Origin: Sycon ciliatum | Lineage: Eukaryota; Porifera; Calcarea; Leucosolenida; Sycettidae | Assembly (NCBI RefSeq): GCF_964019385.1 | Contig: NC_088643.1 | Span: forward strand, 9,975,909 to 10,039,908 | Length of the DNA: 64,000 nucleotides | Reading direction: 5' to 3' | Shown: positions 43,182 through 55,700 of the stretch, piece after piece | How positions within the stretch are numbered: position 1 is the stretch's first letter | Layout: each line of letters starts with the position of its first letter | Notes under the pieces: model-generated | Databases searched by the model: none | What the model was told of the DNA's origin: nothing | The model's input: the letters and a program-made list of their open reading frames with translations, nothing else | Program-made: the position numbers and the translations under genes

Positions 43182-44634
43182 ACAGGAAGAACAACACACG
43201 CATGCATGACACCGCCGACGTGCTCCCAGTCAGAGATTCTCAAACACTGTTCGTTTTATGACTCCGCGTCTATAGCCTAGGAACACAGCTAGACAGAGCC
43301 AGTCCAGTTCTCCGGAAGAGCAGGTCAATGGCGCAGGCAGGCAAAGCAACACGCGACGCTTCCAGTTGATGACAAAGGCACACAGACAGACACACAGACG
43401 GACAGCACGTGCCACGTGACTGGAACACCACAACAATCACAGTACGCATTGATGGAGCGTCTCATATTCCCTTCCAAAAAGAAACATATAATTTTAAATT
43501 GCCAGAATAGACAATGAATGAGTGGAAAGGGATTTTAAGGTTCATGAGAAAACCAAAGTCGCCAGCTAGCACACACCTCACACATATCTCGTGAGTTGGC
43601 TGTCCCACACTCAACAGCATGAAAATGGAAATAAAGGACGTGGGTATCATGGCGGATTGCCATGAATAAAATTTCCCTAAAAAAAGTAACGTTAGTTGTA
43701 GGCAAGACTCCGTTCAGTCTCTGCCTAACTGGCGGAAAATATAACACACAAAGGTGAGTAAAAGAGCAATGCTGCGATGAAACGTGAGAGCACCAGAGAA
43801 TAAAATCCACAGGATGATAATAAGAACAGGTCGGGAGCGCCGACTTATGCTTGCGGTGTTAGCCAAAATCGGAAAGTCCGCTCTCTGGAGATTCCCGCCC
43901 GGGTTCAGGCACATAAAAACCAAAGCGGAGGCGAGTTTTCTGTCTGAGGTGAGCCGGGCGCCAACTAAAATAATGGACAATGATAAAAGAAAAGTGCAGT
44001 GGAGCTGAGGCCGAGCTTTGCACAGGATAAAACCAGAATATGACTGAAGGATGGGCGATAATGATGACGATGATTGGGGTCATGCTCACGATGAAGACTT
44101 TGAAGAGCGCTAAAATAATAAGCATCGCCGCAGTACATGTCCTATGACGGGAAATAATGTACCTCTACCAGCGAAGGCTGGTGGCGGTCTCAAGACGGTG
44201 TGCCATGGCGTGTACACAAAGCGAAACTAGATTGCGAGTAGCAGCACTGAAGGCTGCATGCTCGCCGAAAAGCGCATGTTTTACGGGATGTGTACGTCAC
44301 GGTAGCACACCGAGCTATGCATAATGTCGTGGAGAACGTTGGCCGGCACAACCAGAACAATACTATCTAACTAGGGAGTTGCCATGGTGACCTACATAGT
44401 TGATACTACTACTAGTACTAGTGTGTGATAATAATGTTGCCTATGAATAACTGCGTGAAAACGCGACATTAAAGAATAATGGCGTGAATGTGTAACCTAT
44501 GCGTGGGTGCACTGTTGCTCAGACCATGTGCGTTATTGCATGTCCTTGGTCTGTGGCATGCGTGCCCGGGCCTAAACGAAACCGGTATTTGATGGGGAGC
44601 ATATTGCTATTAAAATACTCTCCATCTGTGTGCG
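43182..44634. other. Downstream of PICK1, no supported gene
   Basis: Presumably includes the PICK1 3' UTR at its right side. A CTAGGGAGTTG motif near 44370 resembles the mini-palindrome family ends. Confidence 0.35.
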
Positions 44635-44646
44635 TACGTGTGTGTG

Positions 44647-44702
<56 letters not shown>
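44635..44702. repeat. (TG)n/(AG)n compound microsatellite
   Basis: TG repeat of about 50 bp followed by AG repeats, about 75 bp after the PICK1 stop codon. Confidence 0.95.
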
Positions 44703-44775
44703 TTGCATTTGCAAATATCAAACTGGTTGTCTCTGTTTCTCGTCTTGTTGTTGCACTACAGGTATACTGTACCTA

Positions 44776-45054
44776 CTACTCAAGCTGCAGTAACACGGAA
44801 TCGGCGTCGCCTGCCCGTCGTGGCAAGTCCTCACCTCTACCGCTGTCCGTGCGCTCAACGAACTCCCTGCCGGCATTGCTGAGCGAGGAGCCACCGGCCA
44901 GGCTGCTGCCAGATTCCGACACACCGCCGGGCATGTAGTGACTCGCTGCCGACGATGAGCAGCCAGCGTCGTCGTCGTGTCCGCTGTCGGTGTCGTAGAG
45001 AGCCGCCGCCATGCGCTGTGCGGCCGACTTGAACACACCGCGGTCCAGATCCAG
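44776..45054 (-). CDS. PICK1: PICK1 exon 15: acidic C-terminal tail
   Basis: Begins LDLDRGVFKSAA (equivalent to VDLAHTTL in vertebrates), then a Asp/Ser/Gly-rich region with DTDSGHDDDAGCSSSAAS and a second acidic patch RTDSGRGEDLPRR. Vertebrate PICK1 also ends in an acidic tail, so charge is conserved but sequence is not. Confidence 0.93.
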   Translation of the reverse strand: MDLDRGVFKSAAQRMAAALYDTDSGHDDDAGCSSSAASHYMPGGVSESGSSLAGGSSLSNAGREFVERTDSGRGEDLPRRAGDADSVLLQLE

Positions 45055-46843
45055 CTGAAGATTGCACAGCACAGCACAGAATGTTGCACAAACAAATCCA
45101 GATGCCCTCAGGGTTTAAAGAAAACTAAAATCACAGACATCACACCCAAGGCAGGATAAAAGCGACCCTTCCACCTCTGTGGTCTACTCACACCCAAACT
45201 GGAGACTCTTCGGAACCATGAATGCACTCGTCACCATCGGAGACAACTAAATATGGGGGTGGCTACTAGGAATCCCTGGATCTGGTGTTGGTATTCAGGG
45301 GTAGAGCACGGACGGTACTCACTGGAACTAGTCCACTTGCCCGTTCTAGTATTTGTGCATGCATGGGCACTCAGTTATGCATCACATACTCACACACACA
45401 GACACACACACACACGCACAGACACAGACACAGACACACACACACACACTGAGAACGAATACACGTCAGGGGAGCTCTCACCTCGATGGGAAAGACGTCC
45501 AGGCCTTTGTGATAGATCAGGCACCGCTGCGAGCAGTGCTCCATGGCCGAAATGAAACGCTCCAGCTGAAAGCTGATGTCTTGGACTGGCAACACAAGAC
45601 GCAAAACAGATGGCAGCAGTCACAGCATCAAGCGACACATCGGAATGCAAGCATGTACACTGTACACCAGTGCATGGCAGCCACAGCGGCCTTGCCGTCT
45701 CAGGCAAGGACGATCACAAAATCAAGCTACGTATTTTCCGGAGAATAAGCCACACCCAAATTTTTTTGTCACGAAATACAGACATCTTCCCTATTTATCA
45801 CCGTTAATTTGATCATCGTAGCATAAGCTGCACCGACTTTTTTTCAGTGAATCACTAGTGTTTAAAGTGCGGCTTCTACTTAGAAAATACAGTCAGACCT
45901 CGTTTTTCCGGTCCTCGTTTATCCGGATCCCTCGCCATCCGGACGAAAAAAGCTGGTTACATATTTACAGCATACGTGATGCATCCAACATAAACGGTGT
46001 TCGGTTATCCGGTTCCCTCGCCTATCCGGATATTTTGTTGGAAAACGGACGTGTGCGGTTAAGCGAGGTCGGACTGTACAGTACTTCAAAGTACATTTGC
46101 GTGACATATCTATTCAGCATAGCGACATGGAAAGAGTTATAATTATTTGAAACAGTGATTTGAGCGCTCCACACATTAACTCTATTATCTGAAAACCGCA
46201 GAGCACGTGTAATCGAGATCTTCTACTGTTGTTAGTTCGAAGAATGCATGCGCATTCACACCAGCAACAAAACTCCTCGCATTTTCACGTGCAATGTGGT
46301 GCATGATCCCTCCTATCACCCCCCCCCCCCCACACACACACACTCCCTCTCCTCTACAGAGGTGCAGGCCAGACTCACTTCTCTTGTTCTCCAGCAGTTG
46401 CAGCTTCTCGCTGACACTCTTTCTCAGCGCAGCAAACTGGGTCCGTGCTATGTGTCTGCAGCGCAGCGTCAGCCTGCAGGAAGAGCAGGCAGAGCAGGGA
46501 GAGAAAGAGAAAGTACCAAGCATCTCCCGTTAATTAAACGTACCAAAAAATACCTTCCTCGTGAAACCACTTAGAAGTGAAAACACCTTCCTCGTGAAAC
46601 CACTGAACTAGCATTTAGAAGTGAAAATACCTTCCTCGTGAAACCACTGGACTAGCATTTAGAAGTGTTCCACGGAGCATAGTGTATGAGCCCCGGAACT
46701 GTTGCCCCAAAAGAAATCGCACACTTGAGGCACTAGTAGTAACATTGAAAGCTTGTAGAGAAAAAGTCAAAAATCATCTATTTTGAATGGTTTGTAGACT
46801 CCAACGAAACTATTTACACATCAATCATTTCTCTCTCTCTCTC

Positions 46844-46938
<95 letters not shown>

Positions 46939-48475
46939 GTCTCTGTCTCTCTCTCTCTCTCCCCCTCTCTCTTGAACAAAGGAGCAGGGTATCATAGGAT
47001 GGCAGGCATTGATCAAGACGTCCATAAGATGACGAGGGCTGCCACTCTGATAGGACATGCAACCCAACGGATACACTGCATCCAGAAAACATGACCAGCC
47101 ACTTGAACACATCACTGGCTGAAGAACGAAAATAAGAGCCCAGCTTTTTTCTCCTCAGAAAAGAACATCCGGTCTGGACACGAGGTCGCTACATTCTTTG
47201 AAGTGTAAGCTAACTGCAGTTTTTCCAAGCAGTAACAGTGACGGAGCGAGAAACTAACCGGTACTCCATGTTGCCGGTGTAAACACGATACAGGGGCTCG
47301 TGCATAGCCTGCAAGGGCATAGGAACGCACACACATACATTGGTACAGAAACATGCGTATGCAGACACATACAAACACAGGAACACACACACACACACAC
47401 ACACACAGACACATACATGGGTACACAAACGTGCACATACAGACACGTATACAGACACAGGAACACACACACACACACATTCTTGTGCAACGAGCCCTAC
47501 TCACAGTAGCATACTGGTAAAGCAATCAGCCGTGGTCAACGCCGTGCATGCCAAGCAATTGCAACAAAGCTACATGTACTTCAGTAGTGGGTTAAGATTC
47601 ACTATGCCTGGTATTAGAGACCGTAGATAGTGGTGCAGACATAAAGAAATGTAACTGCTAGAAATTTCTATTGGAGACAGTGCAATGGGGGGGGGGGGGG
47701 GGCAGAACACTGACAGGCACAGACTTACATAGTATGTGGCTTCCTCGTCATCCATTTCTTTTGCTTTTAAGCAATACGACTGCATACGGCACGTACGGGT
47801 ACACACACACACACACACACACACACAAGCACAGCAAAAATAGAAGCAAGAATGAGCGACAATACCGACTGCTGGCCTGGGAAATCAAATCAAACATCCG
47901 AGAGAGAAGAAGTAACGTTACGTGCCGACATCACCATCATACTTACTAAATACTCAAATTTGATATTGGCATATTTCTTCACCGTCAACCTTGTGTCTGG
48001 TATAGCCTGTGTAACAAGAGAGAAGAAAGCGAGTAAAAAATCACGGGGGAAATTCCCATTTTCAACTTCAATGATGCCCCCCCCCCCCCCACAAAGCAGA
48101 GTTCGAGGACAAAAATGACCCGAGTTTGCCATTGGTTGGTACACTTGTTGTGTGCCTGTGTGTGTGCGCGCGCGCGTGTGTGTGTGCACATGTGTTCGTG
48201 TGTGTTTGTGTATGCACGCGGGGGTGCAAAAGCCGCTTCAATCAGTTGTGTGGAGGAGACCAGGCTAAATTTAGTGTTTGTCAATTCATCAGCCTTGCAA
48301 GCTGTTGAATGGTGTAATGATTACACCCAGCAGAAATGTATCAGGGCACCATGGCTCGGCCCATAGCGAACATAAACCAGTGATGGTGTAGCAGGTAGCC
48401 GTGCGTACCTTGGTGAGAAACGTGTGCATATCGGATAGTAGCTGTGGACAAACACAGAAGCACACAGGCACACAA

Positions 48476-48520
<45 letters not shown>

Positions 48521-50656
48521 CACACACACATAAGATCCAGCACAACGACAAGATCACTAGCCGCTAGTGATGCAACAAATGGTGTTTTCTTCAAACGAAT
48601 ATTCTCTCGAATGTTGCTTTGACGAACTAACAAATACTATTATGCTTCTGATGTGCGTAATCACTTCACTCAATTAGACTCAGCACTCATGTTGCATACA
48701 GAGCACGTCAAAGTGTCGTATCCATGCTATCGACAGGTGGCCTTTTAAGTCTCCACATGACTAGATTGCCTAACCCACTTTATTCTATGTTTTCACCCAA
48801 GGCCTGGCGCCTCCTTATTTCGTACACCTGGTTGGAACTTTAGCTGGCACTCACTCTTTCAGGGGAAGCCGCAAGGGAAACTTCCACTGACCGGCATACG
48901 GTGTAGTGATGCCGGTCAGCTAGAGAGACCCCCCAGGCCCTCAGCCCGCCCCCAAGGATTGACAGCAGAGCAGACCAGGGCGTTAGACGCCATAAGACAT
49001 CTTATGACTGCTACGCCAAGGGAGACAACTACTGTTGTTTCTGCGGGGGACAGGAAACCGGAGGTCCTGGTAGAAGAACCTGTGTGTAACGACTATCAGC
49101 TGCCCAATCCTTGTGTTTTGTCTTGTTCGGATGAATATGCGAGTGACCGTTTGGATATGCTGGTGCCTGGAGCGGTGAATGGATGTCCAGTGGACGCTCT
49201 AATTGATACAGGATCCGCCGCTACCTTGTTGTCAGAGGATTCTGTCGACTGCCTGACTAAAGAGCTGGACAAGGAAACCTCTGACCAAGGCCCGAAACTA
49301 ATTGGAGCAAATGGACAACCATTAGAAGCCGTGGCGTCAGCTGTAATTCAATTGGAACTCGGGGATGCAACTTGTTGGCACCGGGTAAGAATTGTTATGG
49401 GGCTGCCGCGTGACTGTATTGTTGGCGGGCACGTATTATCCCATTTCTTCGTTTGGCATGTGGAAAAAAAGAGCAGATTTGATCTAAGAACAAGCTTCAC
49501 AGTTCCCAGAATATAATTTTTACCCTATCATTCTCAAGAGTGCTCAGGAGATCAAGCCTCATTCAAGTTTGGAGCTAAATAACACAACGATAAAGTGTGA
49601 ATTTTTAGAATTTTCGAATTGCTGCCTGTACTTGAATATTCTTTCTGGTGCCGGTATTCTAGAGTACTCGAATAATTCGAAAATTTCTTGCATCACTACT
49701 AGCCGCACACCGTACATATACGTCAGCGTGGCACTACAGTCTACAACCATCGTGTACCGGCATCAGTAAATTATCGATGCACGATGAACTCACCGGTTTG
49801 GCTTCCTGAACAAATTCCAGTCCAGTCTTGCTAAATTGCCTAAACAGAGAGGCGAAACCAGTCAGAAAAGATGTATTGGTATTGGTAAGGTGTATTGGCA
49901 CCACAGAAGTACAGGATCGTGGCATTGTTCTAGGAAGTTACTTGTTTTTCATTTTTATCGCAGGACCAAACGAGCAGAGATGCTGAATAACAAGGCAGCG
50001 GGTTCACCCCCGCGCTCACCACCCCACTTAGCACAGCATAAACCACCACACATAACCAGCAGCCCAGACGTCCCGAAACACCCCGCCACGTGCACACACA
50101 GTTCTACAATCCAGCCTATGAAGATGAACACAGTGCCAGCGTTGGAGAGATTTCACAACATGAAAACTCGCCGTAACACGCGTGTAACGTTACTTGCTGA
50201 AAGCACGCCATTTCATGTCACTCCCATTTCGGAGCAAGAAAGAAATCGGCCCGGACGCAAAAGGAAATTTCCTGTGTCACACACTCTCTCCGCCAGGGAT
50301 TGGCCATCAACTGAACCATACTATCTTTCCGGGAATTTCTACAAAACAACTTTTCATGACAGGTAACAAATTATATTTGCGGCTGATGCCACAGACATTT
50401 CCGGGAGCTTTCGCTATGCTGAATGTCTTTAGTACTACGATACGCAAGAGGACAATAGCACATTCCTTGGTATAACCTACCGGTGGGATTCGCCGACCAG
50501 AGTGAATGCCTTGCTTGCATTGGGCTGTACTTCGTGCACCGCAAGCTCAGCAAAAATATCACCAATCTCTGCAGAATAGGAATGAAGATAAGCAAAAAAA
50601 CGTAACTTTTGGGAATATATTTAGAATATAGGAACACCAGAAAGAGAAAGACGTAG

Positions 50657-50746
<90 letters not shown>

Positions 50747-52289
50747 GAACTACTTGTACAAGTACAAAAGGGAACGTGCAAGACAGAATTCACGCAAGCC
50801 CAACATTATTTACACACGCCGTCAGAGCGTGCATGAGCTGGTCCACAGCTTCTGCGCATGTACATAAACAATACACTCTAGATGAACATACGCATTACTA
50901 GTGACCCCCTGGGCGCACTCAATACACGCGCTACAAACAGATGCACATACTGACCTCGGTTGAGTGTGGCTTGCTCCTTGTACACAACTAGCGCACCGTG
51001 AATTCGCTTGGCGAGCTCTGTAAAAGCCGCAGACAAAGAAGGTGATAGCACCACAAGTCACAACTTATATCCTTCTTGCGTCAAGTTCAAGCGCACTGGT
51101 CACAAACGGACTACGAGTACATTGTATTTTATTGCGAGCACTGCAGTCTGCACACCCCGTGAGTGGGTATACTAAGTTATTAACTATGGGTACAGTACTG
51201 CCGGGCGCCGAAGAACAGAGCGCCGAAGAACGGTGCGCCGAAGAACGGAGCGCCGAAGAACGGTGCGCCGAAGAACGGAGCGCCGAAGAACGGAGCGCCG
51301 AAGAACGGAGCGCCGAAGAACGGAGCGCCGAAGAACGGAGCGCCGAAGAACGACCAGGCTAGAATTTCACCAAGCACAGCATACAAATCAAAACCAATGT
51401 ATACACGGCGACTCAACTGTGCATGGACTGCAATACATGAAAATAAGAACAGTCTAGGCTAGGAGGCTGACCCTCTAGTTCTTCGGCGACCGACATCAGT
51501 GCCGTAGGGTTGTCCATGAACATACCTACACATGCCTGCATGTGCCTTCCACCTAGTAGTCTCATGTATAGGCCATGTGCGTGTATGCCAGCGAGGTACA
51601 CAAACATACTGTATAAGTAGAAATATTCGTCTGGAATTTAATTTCGTCTTTTTCGTCCAAGGAGCTTTTCGACTAAATTAAATGCCGGACTAATGTCGAT
51701 TTGTCCAGCTTTTCAATACACTCTTATGATCCATGGGCGAAATTTTCCACCGGACGAACTCCCTTTCTTTGGAGTGGGACGAAATTATTGACCGACGAAA
51801 TGTTCTGCCTGTACAGTATCAGAAACTAGCATAATTATGTAGTTCAAACTAGCGCATGCACGCACACACACGTGCGCGCGCACACGCACACACACACACA
51901 CCATTTGACCATTGGACGCCCATCGCCAGAGACGACGATAGCGATGCTACAGCAGAAGCCATAGCAACTTGTGCTGGGATTGCACCATTCAACAGCTTGC
52001 AAGACTGAAGAATTGGCCGCCACTATTCAGCCTGGTCTACACCACACAGCTATGAAGTGGCTTTTTCTGGCCAGTGAATCCCTACTTTTGGTCTTTTTTA
52101 TTTTTTTCCCGCACACACATCACACCACATACTCCGGCATGCACTGGCTGTTGGTAACCACCCAGGAGAATGAAAGAAAAGTCAGGAAGAGGCTGAGAAA
52201 GAGAAGAAAGACGTGTGTGACCATAATCGTCGGGAATCGAACCCGCAACCTATCGATTGGAAATCGCTACACATACCACTGCACCATAT

Positions 52290-52341
<52 letters not shown>

Positions 52342-52551
52342 TACTTGTTGCTCACTGCCAAAACTGGTCACGTGGGTCTCCCCGGGAGAGGGGAGAGAGA
52401 CTCCAAAGGAATCTTGGAAAGATGACTCAACTGGCTATTGAACCGCCCAACGGCCGACACCCCCTGAAATCCCCAAAACTCTGGGTGGACTTGAAAATGA
52501 TCCCACTTATGGGCTCACCACACCTCAGTAAGTGGGTGAGGACAAGGTGCA

Positions 52552-52614
<63 letters not shown>

Positions 52615-52684
52615 TGACCTTGCCCATGTTATTTCTCCAGTCCACCACAGAATGGCTGATGGCGTTTCAGGTCGCCGCTTCAGA

Positions 52685-52723
<39 letters not shown>

Positions 52724-55700
52724 CACGCGCACACACACACACGCGCACACACACATACACACACGCCACAGCCCCGGGTGCTTGATAGCACCGCCATTCG
52801 GTCATTGGTCAGCCTGTCCCTTTCACGCACATACATCTGCACCGCGGCCACCACTTACCTTGGTATGCTTTGGTGTTCTTTTCCAAATGCTGTAACTTCT
52901 GAATCATGTCATCTGTCAGCAAGCACACAACAACACAGCCAAGCAGATGGACACTGTACTGCACGAGTCATGACCACGCACACCATGCACAGTGAAACTA
53001 CACTAAAACATACTTTGAAGTACGGTGTTTTCCAGAATATACGAACCACCCAGATGTTTTTGTCACGAACATACAGACATCCACCCTGTTTATCATGGTT
53101 AATTTGACCGTTGTATTTGTAGTATAAGCCTCGCCGACTTTTTCGGGCGAATTGCTGGTGTTCAAAGTGCGGTTTATACTCTGTAAACTATGGCAGCTCT
53201 CAAGGGATGTAGAGCAGCATCAGCAACAAACTCTGAAGGCTACGGAGGAAGTGAGGCACTGCCGGCGACAAGGAAAAGAACTGCCCTTACCGTTGACAAG
53301 AATGGCGCGGCTCAAGCCCAGAGTGTCCGCAGTCTGCTGCGACATGGACTCCACTACTCGATGCTTGATATTCTTCAATGCTGTATATGCACAAAAGCAC
53401 GCAAACGAGCATCCACACACACATCCACATGCGCACAAACACCCACACAGGCAAAATTTACATTTTTGTTGAGCGTACATATGCAGCACATTTTCTAGGA
53501 TTGGTGCTTCACGCTTCTTGCAACGGTACGAAATACAGGTGCACGGTGTTGTACTGTTGTACCCAGCGCGGTTTTGCGACTAGCTGGTCAGGAGAGAAAC
53601 AACATTGTGAATGGCCAGCGGTCCTTAGCGCTTGTTGTTCGCACCTCCATGGGGTATACTGGCTCATGCTGTTGCGTGAAGTGACTGAAACCCGGTACAC
53701 CAGCTATATTTCAACTATTGACATTTTCTCTCCAACACAAACCTGTTCTTGACCCTCCACCAAAAACGAAAGTTCTTAGTTTCGTGACCATCAATGAATA
53801 CTGCAAAACATGTAATTTTAGGTGCATTAAAATTTCGGTGCCAGGGACCTGCCAGGTTTCAGGTGTAATGTAGATAGGTGACCAGCGTTCCGTTCACATA
53901 CAGTGCATACTCTAGTGCCTTTTAGGTGAAATTTAAATTATTTAGGTGCCTGGTTTCTCTACCGAAATCACCGAAATTAAAGTTACACAGACAATTACAT
54001 GTTTTACAGTGTCCCCTTACTCAATATGGCACCAATAATAATAATAATAATATAATAATATTCGCGGGATCCGCGTTTAGCATCACTTGAATGTTCAGAA
54101 ACACACAAGGTATAGTCTTCGCTTCCTTTTCACCTTAGTGAACTGCGCCGACACCCAAGGTCAACTGGGTACTCACAGCTCGGAGTGAGGATAACAAGGA
54201 TGCAGTTTACAGGGTTATGGGCCGTTACATGCCCGATTGGTTGAGAGATTCACCTCCTCTCCCCTGACTCACTTGTGAGGTCTGCATTCGCCACTAAGGT
54301 GAAAAGGCACCAATAATAGCAACTTTTAAACAAGGCAAAAAGAGAGGACGCCACACGGTCAAGAGCACACTTACCAATGTCCAGTGATTTGTACTCTTTC
54401 GGGTCCGTCTGCAGCTTTCGGATTTCCAGGTGGACCGGTGACTGTGGAGAAGAATTGAAAAAGAATCGCAAGCCACATCGGACTGCTTAGCCTATACTAT
54501 AGTGTAGTGGTGCAGACCTATGATGAAAACAAACTTGCTCAGTCTGTTCACGGGAGTCCGACTCGGTGGGCGCCAGCAATTTTACGGTTCAGGGGAAAAC
54601 TGGTCACGCGACCACCTGCTTTCAGCAGCCACCTGCTTTCAGCAGCTACCTACTTTTAGCAGCCACCTGATCTGTATGACCATTAATGCATCGTAGAGTG
54701 GTTTCACTTTTGCTTATCCTGAATTCCTTATAAGGCACCCTTTGAAACACGGACGCAATTTTGGACCCAACTCGACTCCAGACCAGGGAAATGGCGGTAC
54801 CGTAAAGTACCGCCCCGGCAGAGCGCCCCACCATCTCGTCCTTTCGTGGTCGTCTTGCGGAGGTGGTTTCCTGTCTGTAGGTTATATACGACACGGACCT
54901 TGTACACACATTGCACACTGTGCAGTCAATCCGTACCCAGTTTACCTTTGAACGGATGCGAGCTCCACATAAAAAACATGCTAAGTGTGACCTTAGTACA
55001 CTAAGTTTCCCATACTGTACAAACTTACAAAGCACTCTGCCATATGATGTTCTTCCCTTGGCTGTAAAATTAAGGTGGGGCGCTCTGGCGAGACGGGGCG
55101 CTCTCGCGGTACTTTACGTTAATAGGGCATTCACACTACGGTCACCCGATCACACGTTTCACTCGACTGGCTGCCGTTCATGTAAAAACATGTCCACACT
55201 GTACACTTCACTCACGTCTCAAGTACTCATTTTGACGAAGGATTCTCATCATTACTATGGCAACGGGCAGAGGCTCTCAGCTTGTTCGAAAAAGTTCAAA
55301 CTCAAAGATCAGGAAAGAAGCAAGCTTGATGGAACGAGGAAAATAATTGCTTCATGGTTGAAGTTCTTATCTCATGGTGTAGATGTACCATCGAAATGTC
55401 GCGTCTGCTTTTCAACTGGAGGACATTGTCAAATATCTTGAACGTTGCTAATTGCCGGAGACTGAATGTGAGCCATCGTCAGGATTGTAACCAAGATGTA
55501 AGGTGGACCGGCGTTTCTCGGTGTTGACAATGTAGGCGACGTGATGTAATGTCCGGGGCCTCTAACTGCGCAAGTACGGCCTGCGTGATAAAGGTGCATA
55601 CAGTGAAGCCAGCCTACAAGCCGACTGCCCAAGGGACCTTGCAACTGGGGTCTCCGGGTACAGGTGGCCTTCTTATCCAGGGTCATTTCCCTGGAAATAA

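Noticed and set aside
43784-44008. Basic 74-residue plus-strand frame
   Set aside because: No family signature, splice context or conserved start; probably chance.
52213-52292. Functional tRNA-Gly gene
   Set aside because: A and B boxes are good but the acceptor stem does not pair; more likely a SINE head.
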